From NCBI GenBank assembly GCA_030386875.1, contig CM059563.1, positions 36,246,139 to 36,310,138 of the forward strand: a stretch of 64,000 bases of DNA. Direction: 5' to 3'. Below are positions 31,973 through 42,725 of this stretch, piece after piece. The first letter of the stretch is position 1. Each line of letters begins with the position of its first letter. Origin of the DNA: Morinoia aosen. Its lineage: Eukaryota; Arthropoda; Malacostraca; Amphipoda; Talitridae. Both the position numbers and the translations under genes were made by a program. Under the pieces are notes generated by a model. That model was not told the origin of the DNA. It did no database searches and worked only from the letters and a program-made list of their open reading frames with translations.

Positions 31973-33710
31973 TGCAATCTGCAATCTGCAATCTGTAGGA
32001 AGTTAGTAGTTAAGCGCCGAGCACCCGGTATTAACTTGGTATAAAAAGTGTGTAAAGTATTCACACTTGCAGGAAATTTAGAAACAAATATACGAAATTA
32101 TTCACGTTTTATTTAACGATGTTTAAGTAGCCGTAAGGCCAAACGCAACTAATTTTAAGGAGCCGTACAGGCCGAACATAGATTAATTTTAAAGAGCCGT
32201 ACAGGCCGAACATAGATTAATTTTAAAGAGCCGTACAGGCCGAACATAGATTAATTTTAAAGAGCCGTACAGGCCGAACACGTTAATAATTTAAAAGAGC
32301 CGTACAGGCCGCGTATAGAGTATTTTTAGAGAAGGATTTATTTAATATTTTTTATTATTTCATTGGTTTAAGTTTAAACTTAGCGCTTAGAGCACTTGAT
32401 TAAAAAAGCTTTCGCTTTACCTCAAAAAAAATGGCATAAGTGACACGGGTGCTCGTTAAGTTAAATTACACCACAAGAGCAGCAACAGCTAACGTTACAG
32501 GTGTGACAAAGTAGGTAGGTGAACCTATTGCACTAGAGCAGTATTAACAAGCTGCTGCATCCGAACTAACAAGTCAGCGGTTGACGCCATTAAGCGATCA
32601 GCAGGACTGCTGCAACCGCACTTGCAGGCTATGCAGTAAACGAGTTTTAAGGAAGAGCAGCAAGAACAGGCCGGTCTGGGCAGCTTCCTGGAAGGACAAA
32701 TGAGTTCTTTGAGTAAACAGAAAAGAAACTATAAAATTAGGTCAGTAGGTAATTCAAGTTATGCACGACAATAAATTACAAGATATTTAAGGCTCCTAGA
32801 ACGCACCCAACAGTAGCGCCAGCTAGCCCCAGAATCGCACTCGAGTCCTGACAAAACCCTGGAGCCAGCGTTACGGTGAAGCAACTGACGGCAGCCTCCC
32901 AGGGTAGCGGTAACTATACCAGCAGCAGGAGGACATACTAGGAGCGGAAACAACACAAATTAACATGGGCGGGACGTAATATTGGAATAGAAGTAATATT
33001 TCAGATCACGAATCTCAGTAATTTCAATTAGTGAGCTCTCACCCAAGTTAATTTCCACTCGGTGGGTCGATAAGCCACTTTCAGAGGTTGGTAAAGGAAA
33101 GGAAAAAAAGATGAAAATAGTGGTAGAATGGTGTTCAGGCGAAAGTACGTAATGAGGTAAGTAGTTTAGAGAAGGGAGATGAAACAAGCACTACGGCAAT
33201 ATAACGAGAGCTGGATGAATTCAAGAAGAAACCGTTACAGTTTCCTCCAAGTATCAGGAATTCACCGTAAGCAAGTAGGTTTACACACTTCAGAAGAAGC
33301 ACTTTAAATGGTTAAGAACTCCCTCCGAAGAAGTTTACTGGCCACTGGCCTTTTAATTTAGATAGAATTATTAACGACCTGAACACCAAGATAAAGTCTC
33401 AAAACAAAAATAAAGAAATTCACAACACACGCATACAAACTTAAACAAAGCAAAAATAAGAAAGTAAGTGAAGAAAAGGAATACATAACCTCGTGGCTAC
33501 GTATGAGGTAATAAATGGTACCCTCCAGGTGCTGCTCAGCCTGCCGCTGCTCCAGTCAAAGTGTCAATGCCGACCCCTTTTCTAAAAAATCATCCGCCCA
33601 CCATACCTTTACTCCGCTCAAGCTCCGCGGCAACAAATGACTGCAAGAAAGCAGCGTATGGCTCGGCCACCAAAGGCAATACGACGAGTATGTGGGAAGA
33701 ATTTTCCACA
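31973..33710 (-). repeat. BEL/Pao 5' LTR of complete copy
   Basis: About 1.74 kb, offset exactly 7190 bp from the shared LTR and differing by a handful of substitutions (for example near 32090 and 32340). Beyond its outer end at 33710 Gypsy gag resumes (AGTGAGGTG). It contains the 34-bp repeats at 32121-32311. Confidence 0.8.
32121..32311. repeat. 34-bp direct repeats in second BEL LTR
   Basis: The same five-copy GAGCCGTACAGGCCGAACAT cluster as 24931-25121, with identical copy number. Confidence 0.85.
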
Positions 33711-34318
33711 AGTGAGGTGTTCTATGGGAACTTTGGGAACTACCGTAGGAGTCGTGTAGGACTAAGAAGGACAACCCCTAGGCCCTGGTTGAGAAATCCT
33801 CGTGGAAGAGCGAGGGAGTTCAGTGGTTATGTGGGAGATAGAGCAAAGGGCTCTTTGGAATGCAATACTGTGAGAACAGACAGAGGTTCTAGTTCTAGTC
33901 AAGCTTCAAGTAAAAAACGAGGTTTTCCATTTTGAAATTCGTGTTCAGTTGTTGGTCATTTTGAATGTAGATCTCAGAGAGAGAGACCTCAGAGTCAGTT
34001 CGATACGAGAGGATGTTTCGCGTGTGGCGGTGCACATTTGGTGAAAGATTGTAGAGCCACGGGAACTGAAATACGTGGTTATAAGGCTTCTCTACGCGGT
34101 GGCAATGGAACCAGAGGTAGCCGATCGCGCGGAGGGAGTGAAGTACATTTTGCAGAGGCCGAGCCGGATGCTCGGGATTTTTTTAGGCGAAGAGTAGAAA
34201 CAGGTAGAGGTAGCAGCGAGAATTTTATTGAGCCCGAGGTCGTCAGCACCCTAGTTAATCTCGAAGCTGTGGTCAAAGTCCAGATACCACCGAGACAAAC
34301 AAATCCTTCATTGATCCT
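33711..34318 (+). pseudogene. Gypsy gag, nucleocapsid fragment
   Basis: Resumes Gypsy gag right after the BEL LTR: Arg/Gly-rich sequence, then a clear CCHC zinc knuckle CFACGGAHLVKDC (CX2CX4HX4C, near 34015-34055) and another Arg/Gly-rich basic tail (GTRGSRSRGGSE). This is the RNA-binding nucleocapsid part. An in-frame TGA at 33933-33935 falls just before a CSVVGHFEC segment, apparently destroying a first knuckle. The frame then stays open towards the protease, which lies in another frame, as expected for gag/pol frameshifting or from decay. Confidence 0.75.
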
Positions 34319-34801
34319 TTGTTCAAATGTGAAAATAGGTACAATTTATTGCAAGACGAAGAGCTTGCGGATAGACAAAAACGAAGCAAGGAAGTTGAGG
34401 CCTATTTCTCCGCTAGTGTCGTAAAAGGAAATTGCCATAAAAAAGGCGCCGGTTTGGTGGCGTTTAAAGAATGTAACAAACCTACGATAATAATTAAAAA
34501 TAATGACGAGTATTTAAGTGCCTTGCTAGATAGCGGCTCAGAAAAATGTCTAATAAGTTACAAGCAGGTTAAGAACTTGAACGAAGAAGTGAAGCCGAGT
34601 CGTTTAATGGTGAAAGGCATTAATGGTAAAAGTAACGTTAGCGGAGAAGTGGAGCTGAAGATTTCAATTCCAGGCACTAACAGAATAATAAAGACTAGTG
34701 CTCTGATAGTTAAGGAAGCAAAATTTAATTATGATTTAATTTTAGGACGCGATGTTCTAAAGGATGCAATCTTTAATTTCAAAAATCGAACATTTCATTG
34801 A
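34319..34801 (+). CDS. Gypsy protease region (decayed pol, N-terminal part)
   Basis: A 160-codon open frame with a retropepsin signature: LLDSGSEKCLIS near residue 72 (DSG catalytic triad) and the later conserved YDLILGRDVL near residue 148. It would cleave Gag-Pol. The frame ends with TGA TAA after FHFHW-less sequence FKNRTFH, and RT continues about 100 bp later in a different frame, so pol is split here. Start chosen at the first ATG; natural expression would be as part of Gag-Pol. Confidence 0.75.
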   Translation: MFKCENRYNLLQDEELADRQKRSKEVEAYFSASVVKGNCHKKGAGLVAFKECNKPTIIIKNNDEYLSALLDSGSEKCLISYKQVKNLNEEVKPSRLMVKGINGKSNVSGEVELKISIPGTNRIIKTSALIVKEAKFNYDLILGRDVLKDAIFNFKNRTFH

Positions 34802-34901
34802 TAAGGTATTTCAATCCCCTTTTACGAGTTAAAAATGGAACCGGTTTTAAGATGAGAAGTTGTGATGAAGAAAATCGTAAACAGTGACTGTCTGATATCC
34901 G

Positions 34902-37042
34902 ATGTTGTCATTGCAAGAAAGAGCGACAGGGTCAGCCACCCCGCTAAGAATAGTAACTACAGAGAAAAGGAAAAAAAACGTGGCCGCGGCTGGGGCTAGA
35001 CAGTACTCAAGGCCGCCGTTGACCGTTCATTGCACTCAGGTGGAAGTGCGAGGTAACTCGATAAAAATAGTGTACGGTTTCGTTAAAAAAGCAACTCCAG
35101 GAGAGTATGTAATTTTAAAAAGATGTCTTGGAAATGGAGCTTGGTTGGCTGAATCCATTGTTCGTATAGAAGACGACGGCGTGGTGCCGGTAATGGTTCT
35201 AAATGCACATGAAGATGCTGTTCATTTAACCGAGAATACGATGTTGTGCAATATTGAATTAATTGCAGCTGATGAAACTGAGAACGAAATGTACATGACA
35301 AGTGTGGAAACAGCACTGAGAGATGCTAATAATGTGGAAATAGATTTTGACGCAGTGTCGGATACAATGCGGTTTGTCTCGTCTGGTGGTAGAAATAAGG
35401 CCATAGTCGAAAGGAAACTTGGGTTGGATGCTGACGCTCGCGGTCGAAAGAAAGTTCTCGCTGATGACGAGGAGTTGGGAGTTAATGCACAGGTATGTGT
35501 GTCGTGTGGAGGAAAGCAGGAAGTACGACGTTGTTTAACTAATGATGATGTTTCATGTTTCGAAGAGGACATGCAGTTACCTTTGATAAATTTATTAAAT
35601 GAATTTCGTGATGTAGTTACGTTGGAAGGAGAGACTATAGGTGTTACGAACCTTATGACGCACCGGATTCAGTTGAAACCGGATGCACCTGTACTAAATT
35701 TAGCTCCATACAGAATTCCCCATAAGTATCAGGAAGAGGTGATGAGAATTACTAATGACATGCTTTCACAGGGTATCATTGAGGAATCCAGCTCGGATTT
35801 CAATTTTCCTGTCATTGTAGTTAAAAAGAAGTCAGGGGAGCTCCGTCCCGTTATTGATTTTAGGGCTCTGAATAAAGTATTAGTGAAGGAAGCTTACCCA
35901 ATACCCAGAATTGACGAAATTTTATCGACTCTAGGAGGCAACGCGTGGTTCACTAACCTGGACCTGCGTTCGGCCTTCCACCAGGTCGAGTTGGACCAAG
36001 ATAGTAGAAAGTTTACAGCTTTTAGTGTAAATTATAGGAAATTCCACTTCGCGCGTGTCCCGTTTGGTTTGAGTACCAGCCCAAGTGCGTTCCAGAGAGT
36101 GATGACCTCTGCCCTTGCACCTATCCTGGGCAAATTGGCATTCGTCTTTTTAGACGATGTATTAGTATTTTCCAGAACCAAAAGTCAGCATTTGGCTGAC
36201 ATTGGAAGCGTCCTTAAGATGCTTCGGTCGGGTAATTTTTCTTTAAAACTGGAAAAATGTAACTTTTTCAAGAAACAAATTTAATATCTAGGACACATTA
36301 TTGCCGCAGATGGTATCAGATGTTAAAATTCGGAGAAACTGCAGACTTGCAGGGCTCCTACTAATGTGAAGGAATTACAACAGTTCCTAGGTTTAGCCAA
36401 TTATTTCCGTAATTTTTTACCCAACTTTGCTGAGGTAGCTCACCCGCTGTACAACCTATTAAGAAAAGATGTTGACTATACGTGGACCGACGAATGCCAG
36501 AATAGTTTTGTGTTTATTAAATCTGCTCTGACCTCTGACACTGTCTTAAGACATCCTGATTACGCTAAGGACTTTCATTTATTTACGGACGCTTCTAACT
36601 CTGGTATCGGCGCCGTCTTGATGCAGACAGAAGATTCAAGCGATCAAATTTTACGCCCTGTGGCTTATTATAGTAAAAGTTTTAACTCTAGTCAGAAGCG
36701 ATATAGCACGACTAAGAAAGAGTTCATCGTGATTTATTCAGCTTTAAAGTATTTTAAATATTTGATTACAGGGTACCCTATCCGTATCTATACGGATCAT
36801 CGCCCATTGGCACCATTATTTGCAAAAAACTTCCTGAAGATTCAAATATGGCACGTTGGTGTTTGAACGTTCATTCATTTGATCCTATTGTAAAGTATTT
36901 ACCTGGGAAAGAAAATGTCGTAGCTGATTATTTGAGCAGACTTACCATTAATGATGAAACATTGACCTTTAAAGAACTAGATCACTGTGATGCTTTGGAA
37001 TTCGCGCTTGAATCAGACGTCTGTATCATGGACACGCGATAG
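34902..37042 (+). pseudogene. Gypsy reverse transcriptase-RNase H, disrupted
   Basis: RT is complete in 34902-36284. It has VIDFRALNKVL, FTNLDLRSAFHQVEL, FGLSTSPSAFQRVM and a catalytic FLDDVLVFS (FLDD in place of YxDD). A TAA (36282-36284) and another (36324-36326) then break the connection: GHIIAADG precedes the second stop, and FLGLANYFRNF and RNase H (LFTDASNSGIGAVL; DHRPLAPLF) follow it. A frame change near 36848 precedes the RNase H end (VKYLPGKENVVADYLSRL), which is open to a TAG at 37040-37042. The product would copy element RNA into cDNA. Three breaks make it a pseudogene. Confidence 0.9.
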
Positions 37043-37069
37043 CAGAAAAAAGAGAGACGACGAGACATG

Positions 37070-38276
37070 AGGTAGTTTACCCGCCGCCTAGCGACAGTGT
37101 TGCCGACGCAGAAGCTCGACCGAAGCTTATAGACTACGTACCAAAAGAAAAGGAGATTTCTTGGACTATTAAAGAATTTATTGACGAGCAAGAGAAAGAT
37201 CCATTTTGCATGGAAGTTAAGGACGCTTTACTGCATGATAGTGTTTCGAAAATTCCAGACCTACAGAAATTTTTAATTCTGAACGACATTCTGTATCGAC
37301 GTAGGCAAATTGACAATAGACCTAGTACAATTTAGACAGCAGTGGTACCTAACTCCTTGATGGGTAAAGCTATATTGGCTATTCACTAGATGTATCATGC
37401 TGATGACTTGCATACTCTTTTTAAGTTTAAAATTAAATATTACAATCATTCGGAAAAAACAATTGTGCGAAAATTTGTTCGGGATTGTGAAGTTTGCAAA
37501 TTAATTAAAGCAAGTCCTTCGATGCCAATTAAAATTTTAACTGCTCCGATAGCGAAGGAACCCTTTGAGGTTGTATCTATGGACCTTCTTGGGCCACTAA
37601 AAGTTACAGATAGTGGCAATAAACACATTTTAGTTATCATTGTTTTTTTTTCTCGGTTTTGTAGGTTGTATGCGATTTCTAATCGTCGTACGGAGACAGT
37701 AATTTCATGTTTGAGTAACTGTTTCTCCTTGTTAGGTTTCCCTAAAACTCTCATTACTGATAACGCTTTAGAATTTAAATCTGTGGCGGTCAAGCAGTTT
37801 GCAAATGTGCATGCCATCGCTAAAAAAGAAGTATTGGCATACAGTCCTCATTCCAACGCTATAGTAGAGAGAAACAACAAGAAAATAACCAATCTGCTTA
37901 ACTGTATGTGAATTCGCTCCCTCATGCAGAATGGGACCAGATGCTTGAGGTGGTTGAAAATGCACTGAACAACGCATTGAATTCTACTTTAGGCAAAACC
38001 CCTAGCTTTGTAATGTTTAATAGAGATACTTGCGCATTCTATCAATCCGAGAGTTTTGATTCTGTAACTTACAGTTATGATGGAGAATTGGATTTGGTAA
38101 ATTTTCGAGCAAAAGAAGCCGCCCGGACGGTAGAAAATATTAGAAACTTGTTTATAAATAACACAGCAGAAAGAAACCTTCATAGAAACATCAAGCGTCG
38201 AAATAAAGACATAAAGGTTGTAGACCGAGTTCTTTTAAAAAATCACGATAAAAAACATAAGCTCGAATTAACTTGA
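37070..38276 (+). pseudogene. Gypsy integrase, disrupted (copy B)
   Basis: The integrase of the main Gypsy element. A linker (PKLIDYVPKEKEISW) leads to the zinc domain (YHADDLHT... then CEVCKL near 37484-37500). The catalytic core has Asp in MDLLGPL (near 37580), Asp in TDNALEF (near 37760) and Glu in AIVERNN (near 37860). A TGA at 37909-37911 with a frame change precedes the C-terminal domain (DIKVVDRVLLKN). In-frame TAG codons at 37333 and 37388 break the zinc-domain region. The catalytic triad is present but the gene is not continuous. From 37313 on it is duplicated as copy A (391-1425), which has extra breaks. Confidence 0.88.
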
Positions 38277-38998
38277 CTCGGGCCAGCTGTGGCGCTAAAG
38301 GTCAAAAGGAATTGGGCTGAGGTTAAAGTTTGGTCCAAAATTTATAAAAGTAACTTAAATCACCTGTTACCCTTGAGGAGGGTTAAACTCTGAGTTGAAA
38401 TGACATGTCCATTCTGCTACGTTCATGACTTACGTATTTGACGTCGCAACGACTCGACGAGTTACGATTTACTACGTTGCGTTGTTTAACAGTTGCGTTA
38501 AGGTTAATAATCAGAGGTTAAGAAGTTTTTGCTGTGTAATATGCGTTGTGTTATTTCAGTAATCCATATGCTATATTTCATGTGTTATGTTTGCAGCCTT
38601 TTGAGCTGCGTTGTTTTAATTTAATTTGGGATACTACTTGATATTAACCTGAGTGTTAAAAGGAAGGTGTAACCGTCTATTTTAACCTAGGGTTGATAAC
38701 CCTTGTCTCTAAGACGCCTTATTTGTTTTTTTCAATTCGCTTACAACGTTACTTTGGTAGCCTGGAGATGTCGCTGAATTGACATTTTTTAATGGTGAGC
38801 GGATTCTTCGACTGCTAAATGCAATCGCTGAGGTTGCAGTTCATCCTGTGAGATGGGCTGGTTTGACGCTGCGGCGCAACTCACAAGTGTTATTTTTATT
38901 CCAGCCGAAATGTTCGGTGGTCAGCACAATTTAATTAGAATTCATACACTGGTTGGTTACTAACCGACCGAGAGTCTGACGCAAAATTATTTTTCTTC
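38277..38998. other. Gypsy region between integrase and accessory ORF (copy B)
   Basis: Non-coding, collinear with 1426-2177. No further feature seen. Confidence 0.6.
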
Positions 38999-39391
38999 GT
39001 GACGATACTTCTTGCAGCAAGCGCTTACGTTTGTTTTTTTGGTATCGTAACATGGGATAATCTGTTGTTATTATTTTTTTTTGGCAGTCAAGTGTCCTTA
39101 GTCGACGTGGACACACTCGCGTCAGCAATAGTCAAAAATCAAGGCGTGAATGGCGAACTCTATGAGGAGCTAAAGAAGTCGCAATCACGGATGGACATCT
39201 TGCCAGAGAGCGTCACCGACGTCTTGGTGATGTTGCTGGTGTTGTCTACAATGGGACTAGGGGCAGTCCTATATTACACAATGCGTAGTCTGGAGAATCT
39301 GTCCGATCGTTCGGACCGACTGGAAGACTACCAACTGCAGCGGGCGCCTAGGTTGGCACCAAGGTGCAACAATCACCAAGAACAAGCATAA
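38999..39391 (+). CDS. Gypsy accessory small membrane protein (copy B)
   Basis: A 130-codon frame, homologue of the copy A ORF at 2205-2531. It has the same heptad-like segment (LASAIVKNQGVNGELYEELKK), single hydrophobic span (VLVMLLVLSTMGLGAVLYY) and acidic/Arg tail. Relative to copy A, about 70 bp with the splice acceptor and the ATG are deleted at 39082-39085. The frame is thus fused to a hydrophobic upstream stretch (LLAASAYVCFFGIV) that is intron-like in copy A. The upstream residues are probably not part of the original protein. Confidence 0.35.
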   Translation: MTILLAASAYVCFFGIVTWDNLLLLFFFGSQVSLVDVDTLASAIVKNQGVNGELYEELKKSQSRMDILPESVTDVLVMLLVLSTMGLGAVLYYTMRSLENLSDRSDRLEDYQLQRAPRLAPRCNNHQEQA

Positions 39392-40448
39392 GTCACGAAC
39401 GTTGACAAAGGAGGAGAAGTATTGGTGAATTGAAATTAAATGGAAAAGTTGGGATTAGAAAATTAATTACAATGGAAAATTAGATCGCCAAGTGCAAGTA
39501 ATTATCCAGTGAATTTGATTGAAAAATATTTGAAATTTGTAGTCAAAAGAGTGAAAATTCAATAGTAAAAATTCAATATCGGAATGGTGAGAACTCCCAA
39601 GCGTTAAAAAAGTTGGAAAATGCGTTACAAAAATAATAAAATGCGTTAAATAATAATAAATAAAGTGTTTATTAGCATAACATGTTCCTTTAGAAATAAG
39701 TATTTAACCCTATATTTTGCATCTGTCGTATGGTTCCTCTAAATGTCGACGCTTGATTTCTTATGAAATTTTAATTATTTCAATTATTAAATTATTTAAA
39801 TTATTTTATTTCAAAGTCTGTTTCTGTTTTTGCAATGAGGTGTTTTTTGGTTTGTTTTCCAGTACTTCATATGTTTTAATATATAATCCAATTTCGGTAA
39901 TTTCAATAGTTTAATGTGTAATTTGAGGAGTTTGTTTTTTTTCAATTATCGGAAATTAATTTTTCTTTAGTTGTGTTGGTATAAGAAAATGTGGTCTTTG
40001 TTTTTCTTAAAAAATCCTTACTTCGGTCGACGGGCTGTGGGTCATTTCGCACGGTAAGTTAGTTGTTTGCTTACGCTTGTTGGGATTGCTTTTGCTAATT
40101 GCTAAAAACCTGCTGGAACTTTAGTGTTCCCGTTTTTTCGCTACGTTTAAGTATTTATCCATATTAATCGCTATTTACCCTTATATCTGCTATTAATCGC
40201 TATTTTACATGATTGTGGGGTATGGAGGGTTTTAAAAAATGTTTTTAAAAACAGTGTTTACGCTTTTAATAATGTGTTTCAATAATGGTGTCCTGTGGTG
40301 CATAAATTTTTCAATTTGATTTTGAAATTTTCTTGTGTTTTTTATTCTATCTTTGCGTATTTAGTACGAGGTACAGATGTAACAATAACCTTCTTTCCTT
40401 TGGAATGTTCTTTCTTCCTTTTTGGGGTCTGGCAATGTTCATTTATTT
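39392..40448. other. Gypsy long 3' non-coding region, first part (copy B)
   Basis: A/T-rich, collinear with 2532-3590 of copy A. It is interrupted at 40454 by the Polinton and resumes at 54782. No gene seen. Confidence 0.7.
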
Positions 40449-40454
40449 AGTTGC
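40449..40454. repeat. Polinton target-site duplication, left
   Basis: AGTTGC, repeated at 54782-54787. The unoccupied site TTTAGTTGCGTCTC survives once in copy A at about 3588-3601. A 6-bp duplication is diagnostic for Polinton integrase. Confidence 0.95.
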
Positions 40455-40750
40455 AGTAGTAAGGGGAAAGAGCTTGCCAGCCCAATTTTGGATTTTTGGA
40501 GGATTTCAGCAATTAAAGAACGATCTTGAAAAGCCTCAAAGCATCATCCATGATTTTCGGAGGGTTACAGCCATTAAAGAACGATCTTGTGAAGCCTCAT
40601 AATCCATGATTTTACGAATTAACTGGAGAAGTAAAAAAAAAATATTCTTATTTTGCACAATTATTTCAATACCTAAAATGTTACGATGAAGAAAAAGTGA
40701 TTTGCTACTGAAATTTTTAAAGAAGTGTATAATTTCAATAAAACGTTTAA
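40455..40750. repeat. Polinton left terminal inverted repeat
   Basis: Begins AGTAGTAAGGGGAAAGAGCT. It is the reverse complement of 54491-54781 with about five mismatches and small A-run differences. It contains a 49-bp direct sub-repeat (40490-40538 and 40551-40599, around ATTAAAGAACGATCTTG) also present in the right end. Confidence 0.95.
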
Positions 40751-40807
40751 AATATGTAATAAACTATTTACAATACTTGAATCCCTGTGTGTGTATAGGC
40801 TGGTGTT

Positions 40808-41584
40808 TCAAATTCTAGGTACAAAGTCTTTAAATAACTTTTTCGGAATATAAACTTGGTTCAAATTTCTACAGTATTTTCCCTTTAATGGGTGAACGTC
40901 TTTGTTTATCATTATGTAGCTAAAAGGAATTTTGAAAGTATCACTGCAAAATTCAATAAATTCTTCTAAGGACATGTCTCCTGAGACAATGTCCATATGA
41001 ATATTTCTTAAATCGTTAGTTGGTAATTCAAATAGAATCAATAGGTTTGCATTCGTCCGTATCGACTGACGAGGTAATAAATAATAATTTTGAGTCAAGT
41101 AAATCGAGCCGCAATTATTATGCCCCCCTCGGGTGTAAAAATTATCAGCTGGTGTCTGATTCTTTTCAGTTGCGATGTCATCGAATATAAATAAATTTTT
41201 TTTCTTAGCATCCACTTCACTAGGATCAGGAATAGAAGTGATATCTTCAAAATATTTAACGATTACCTTTGCGCTGCGTTTTACAGCTAAGCCTTCGAGA
41301 AATGTATCAATATTTCCACTACCGATTTTAAAAAGCTCAATTATTTCAGACTGTTTATAACCTTTTGAAAAAGCATTTTTAAGTAGTTTATATTCTGCTT
41401 GTATTGTCGATTTACTATAAAGAAACAGGTTGGTAAAATCGATATATTCCTCAAGAAGAAGTCTGATCAATAAACAGGTTTTACCACAATTCGATCTACC
41501 GACTATTACACACCGTAAAGAAGGTGAAGGAAAAATAAAATGATTCTTTTGATTATTTCTTTTACTGTCTTTCCACATATACAT
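40808..41584 (-). CDS. ATP: Polinton packaging ATPase (A32/FtsK-HerA type)
   Basis: 258 codons. Walker A GRSNCGKT is at residues 29-36, the Walker B hydrophobic strand with LFIFDD ends at Asp135-Asp136, and a sensor-like YLTQNYY is near 160. This matches the genome-packaging ATPase family shared by Polintons, virophages and poxvirus A32, which drives DNA into capsids. It is the last gene of the minus-strand series, next to the left inverted repeat. The start at 41584 follows TATAAAATA, a variant of the motif before other genes here. Intact, with no missing key residue. Confidence 0.92.
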   Translation of the reverse strand: MYMWKDSKRNNQKNHFIFPSPSLRCVIVGRSNCGKTCLLIRLLLEEYIDFTNLFLYSKSTIQAEYKLLKNAFSKGYKQSEIIELFKIGSGNIDTFLEGLAVKRSAKVIVKYFEDITSIPDPSEVDAKKKNLFIFDDIATEKNQTPADNFYTRGGHNNCGSIYLTQNYYLLPRQSIRTNANLLILFELPTNDLRNIHMDIVSGDMSLEEFIEFCSDTFKIPFSYIMINKDVHPLKGKYCRNLNQVYIPKKLFKDFVPRI

Positions 41585-41711
41585 TATTTTATATAACTAA
41601 TAAACTACAACTCATTTTACAATACTTATTTTCTGTTTGTAGCAATTGTAAACATTGTTTTTTTAAATTCGCTACTTCATTAAGTTCAATTCTTCAATGT
41701 ATTTTTCTTTC

Positions 41712-41939
41712 TTATTGGTGTTCTCGTTGGCAATTACGAGAGAAAAAGCTACCTTTGGTGTCATTAGAATCATTACTGATTAAAGTTTCAAGATGAATGA
41801 TATTTGACTCTAATTGAGTTATAACTTCCCTATTTAATTCGACATCATTTTGAATTTGATTAACATCTAATTGCAATTGATTTATGTTTGCAGTATTGCG
41901 AACAACTTCTCTTTGAATGTCTGTAATAATATCTTCCAT
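41712..41939 (-). CDS. Small coiled-coil protein, fibre-cluster fragment
   Basis: 75 codons, nearly all helical heptads (INQLQLDVNQIQNDVELNRE, then ITQLESNIIHLETLI). The start context is TTAATAAAATG. Sequence just before it (41941-41992) and at its end (41677-41718) are direct repeats encoding KKEKxIEELNL in one frame. This suggests the 3' end of the upstream fibre gene was duplicated or split. It is either a small structural protein or a broken-off tail of the gene at 42009-42707. Confidence 0.4.
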   Translation of the reverse strand: MEDIITDIQREVVRNTANINQLQLDVNQIQNDVELNREVITQLESNIIHLETLISNDSNDTKGSFFSRNCQREHQ

Positions 41940-42008
41940 TTTATTAAGTTTAATTCTTCAATGTGTTTTTCTTTTTTATTAAGTTCATCTATTAAAAAAC
42001 ATGTTTTT

Positions 42009-42707
42009 TTAGTTCAACGGTTCAACGGTTTCTCGTCTCAAAGTATTCTCTAACGATATTAATCTGTTTTTAATATCAGCACTGTCATCCTCCAGTTTTT
42101 GCGATGACTGTCTCAATTTTTCTATTTCATTTGTATTTATGATTGTTTCTCTATCCTGTTCATGAAGATTATTTCTAAAAGTTTCAATGTATGAACTCAT
42201 GTCGTTGAATACTCTCTCGAGATTTGCGAAGTCTAATTTCACACTTTTTATTACCTCTTCTTCCAACCTCTTTATCTCATTTTTCAAAAAATCTGTATGT
42301 TCTAAAGTACCTGTTCGAATCACCTTTATTTTTTCCTCAGATATTCTACTATGTTCATCGAGATTTGTTAAAATTTCCCTGAGTTTTTCTTGAAAACTTG
42401 TAGTATTCTCATCTATAGATGCTTGGATAGAATCACTTCTGAACTGATAATTTTCAGTGATAAGATTTTCTCTAACCTCTATATATTTTCTGAGATGAAG
42501 CCTCAAATTTTCCAAAACTTCGTCAACGTATTTTTTGTTCGTAGCGTCAAATTCTTCGATTGGAAAAGAAATATTTGCAAGTCTTCTATTATTTAAATCG
42601 AAATTTTGATCTTCATCAAGATATTTAAAACCTATTCCAGGAGGTCCTGGTTGTGAAGATTAAAATGATTTTTTTCCTTGTTGTCCAAAAATATTTACGC
42701 CTATCAT
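42009..42707 (-). pseudogene. Fibre-like protein with Gly-rich N-terminus, in-frame stop
   Basis: Begins at ATG 42707 right after TATAAAAA. The N-terminus is MIGVNIFGQQGKKSF, then a TAA at 42660-42662, then in the same frame a collagen-like GPPGIGF and a DATNKKYVDEVL motif. That motif resembles one in phage tail-fibre and other trimeric fibre proteins (DA..KxYVD). A long coiled coil runs to 42009. The downstream 168 codons are open from an internal ATG at 42515. I infer a trimeric surface fibre or minor structural protein. The early stop makes this copy broken unless it is a sequencing error or is read through. It lies 18 bp after the larger coiled-coil gene. Confidence 0.55.
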
Positions 42708-42715
42708 TTTTTATA
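42708..42715 (-). promoter_or_regulatory. Start-linked motif TATAAAAA (fibre gene)
   Basis: TATAAAAA abuts the ATG at 42707, within the 18-bp gap after the previous gene. Confidence 0.55.
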
Positions 42716-42725
42716 CATAGAATTT

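Larger units (their letters stand above)
20330..33710 (-). mobile_element. BEL/Pao tandem complex: truncated copy + LTR + complete copy + LTR
   Basis: Two BEL/Pao elements in the same (minus) orientation, with a repeat period of exactly 7190 bp (20330-26520 matches 27520-33710). In element order (right to left): LTR 31973-33710, full internal region with intact gag-pol, LTR 24783-26520, then a second internal region cut off at 20330 within integrase. The shared middle LTR is both the 3' LTR of the complete copy and the 5' LTR of the truncated one. Near-identity indicates a recent event, such as LTR-mediated unequal recombination followed by deletion of the outer end and part of Gypsy gag. A misassembly must be excluded. 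Confidence 0.88.
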
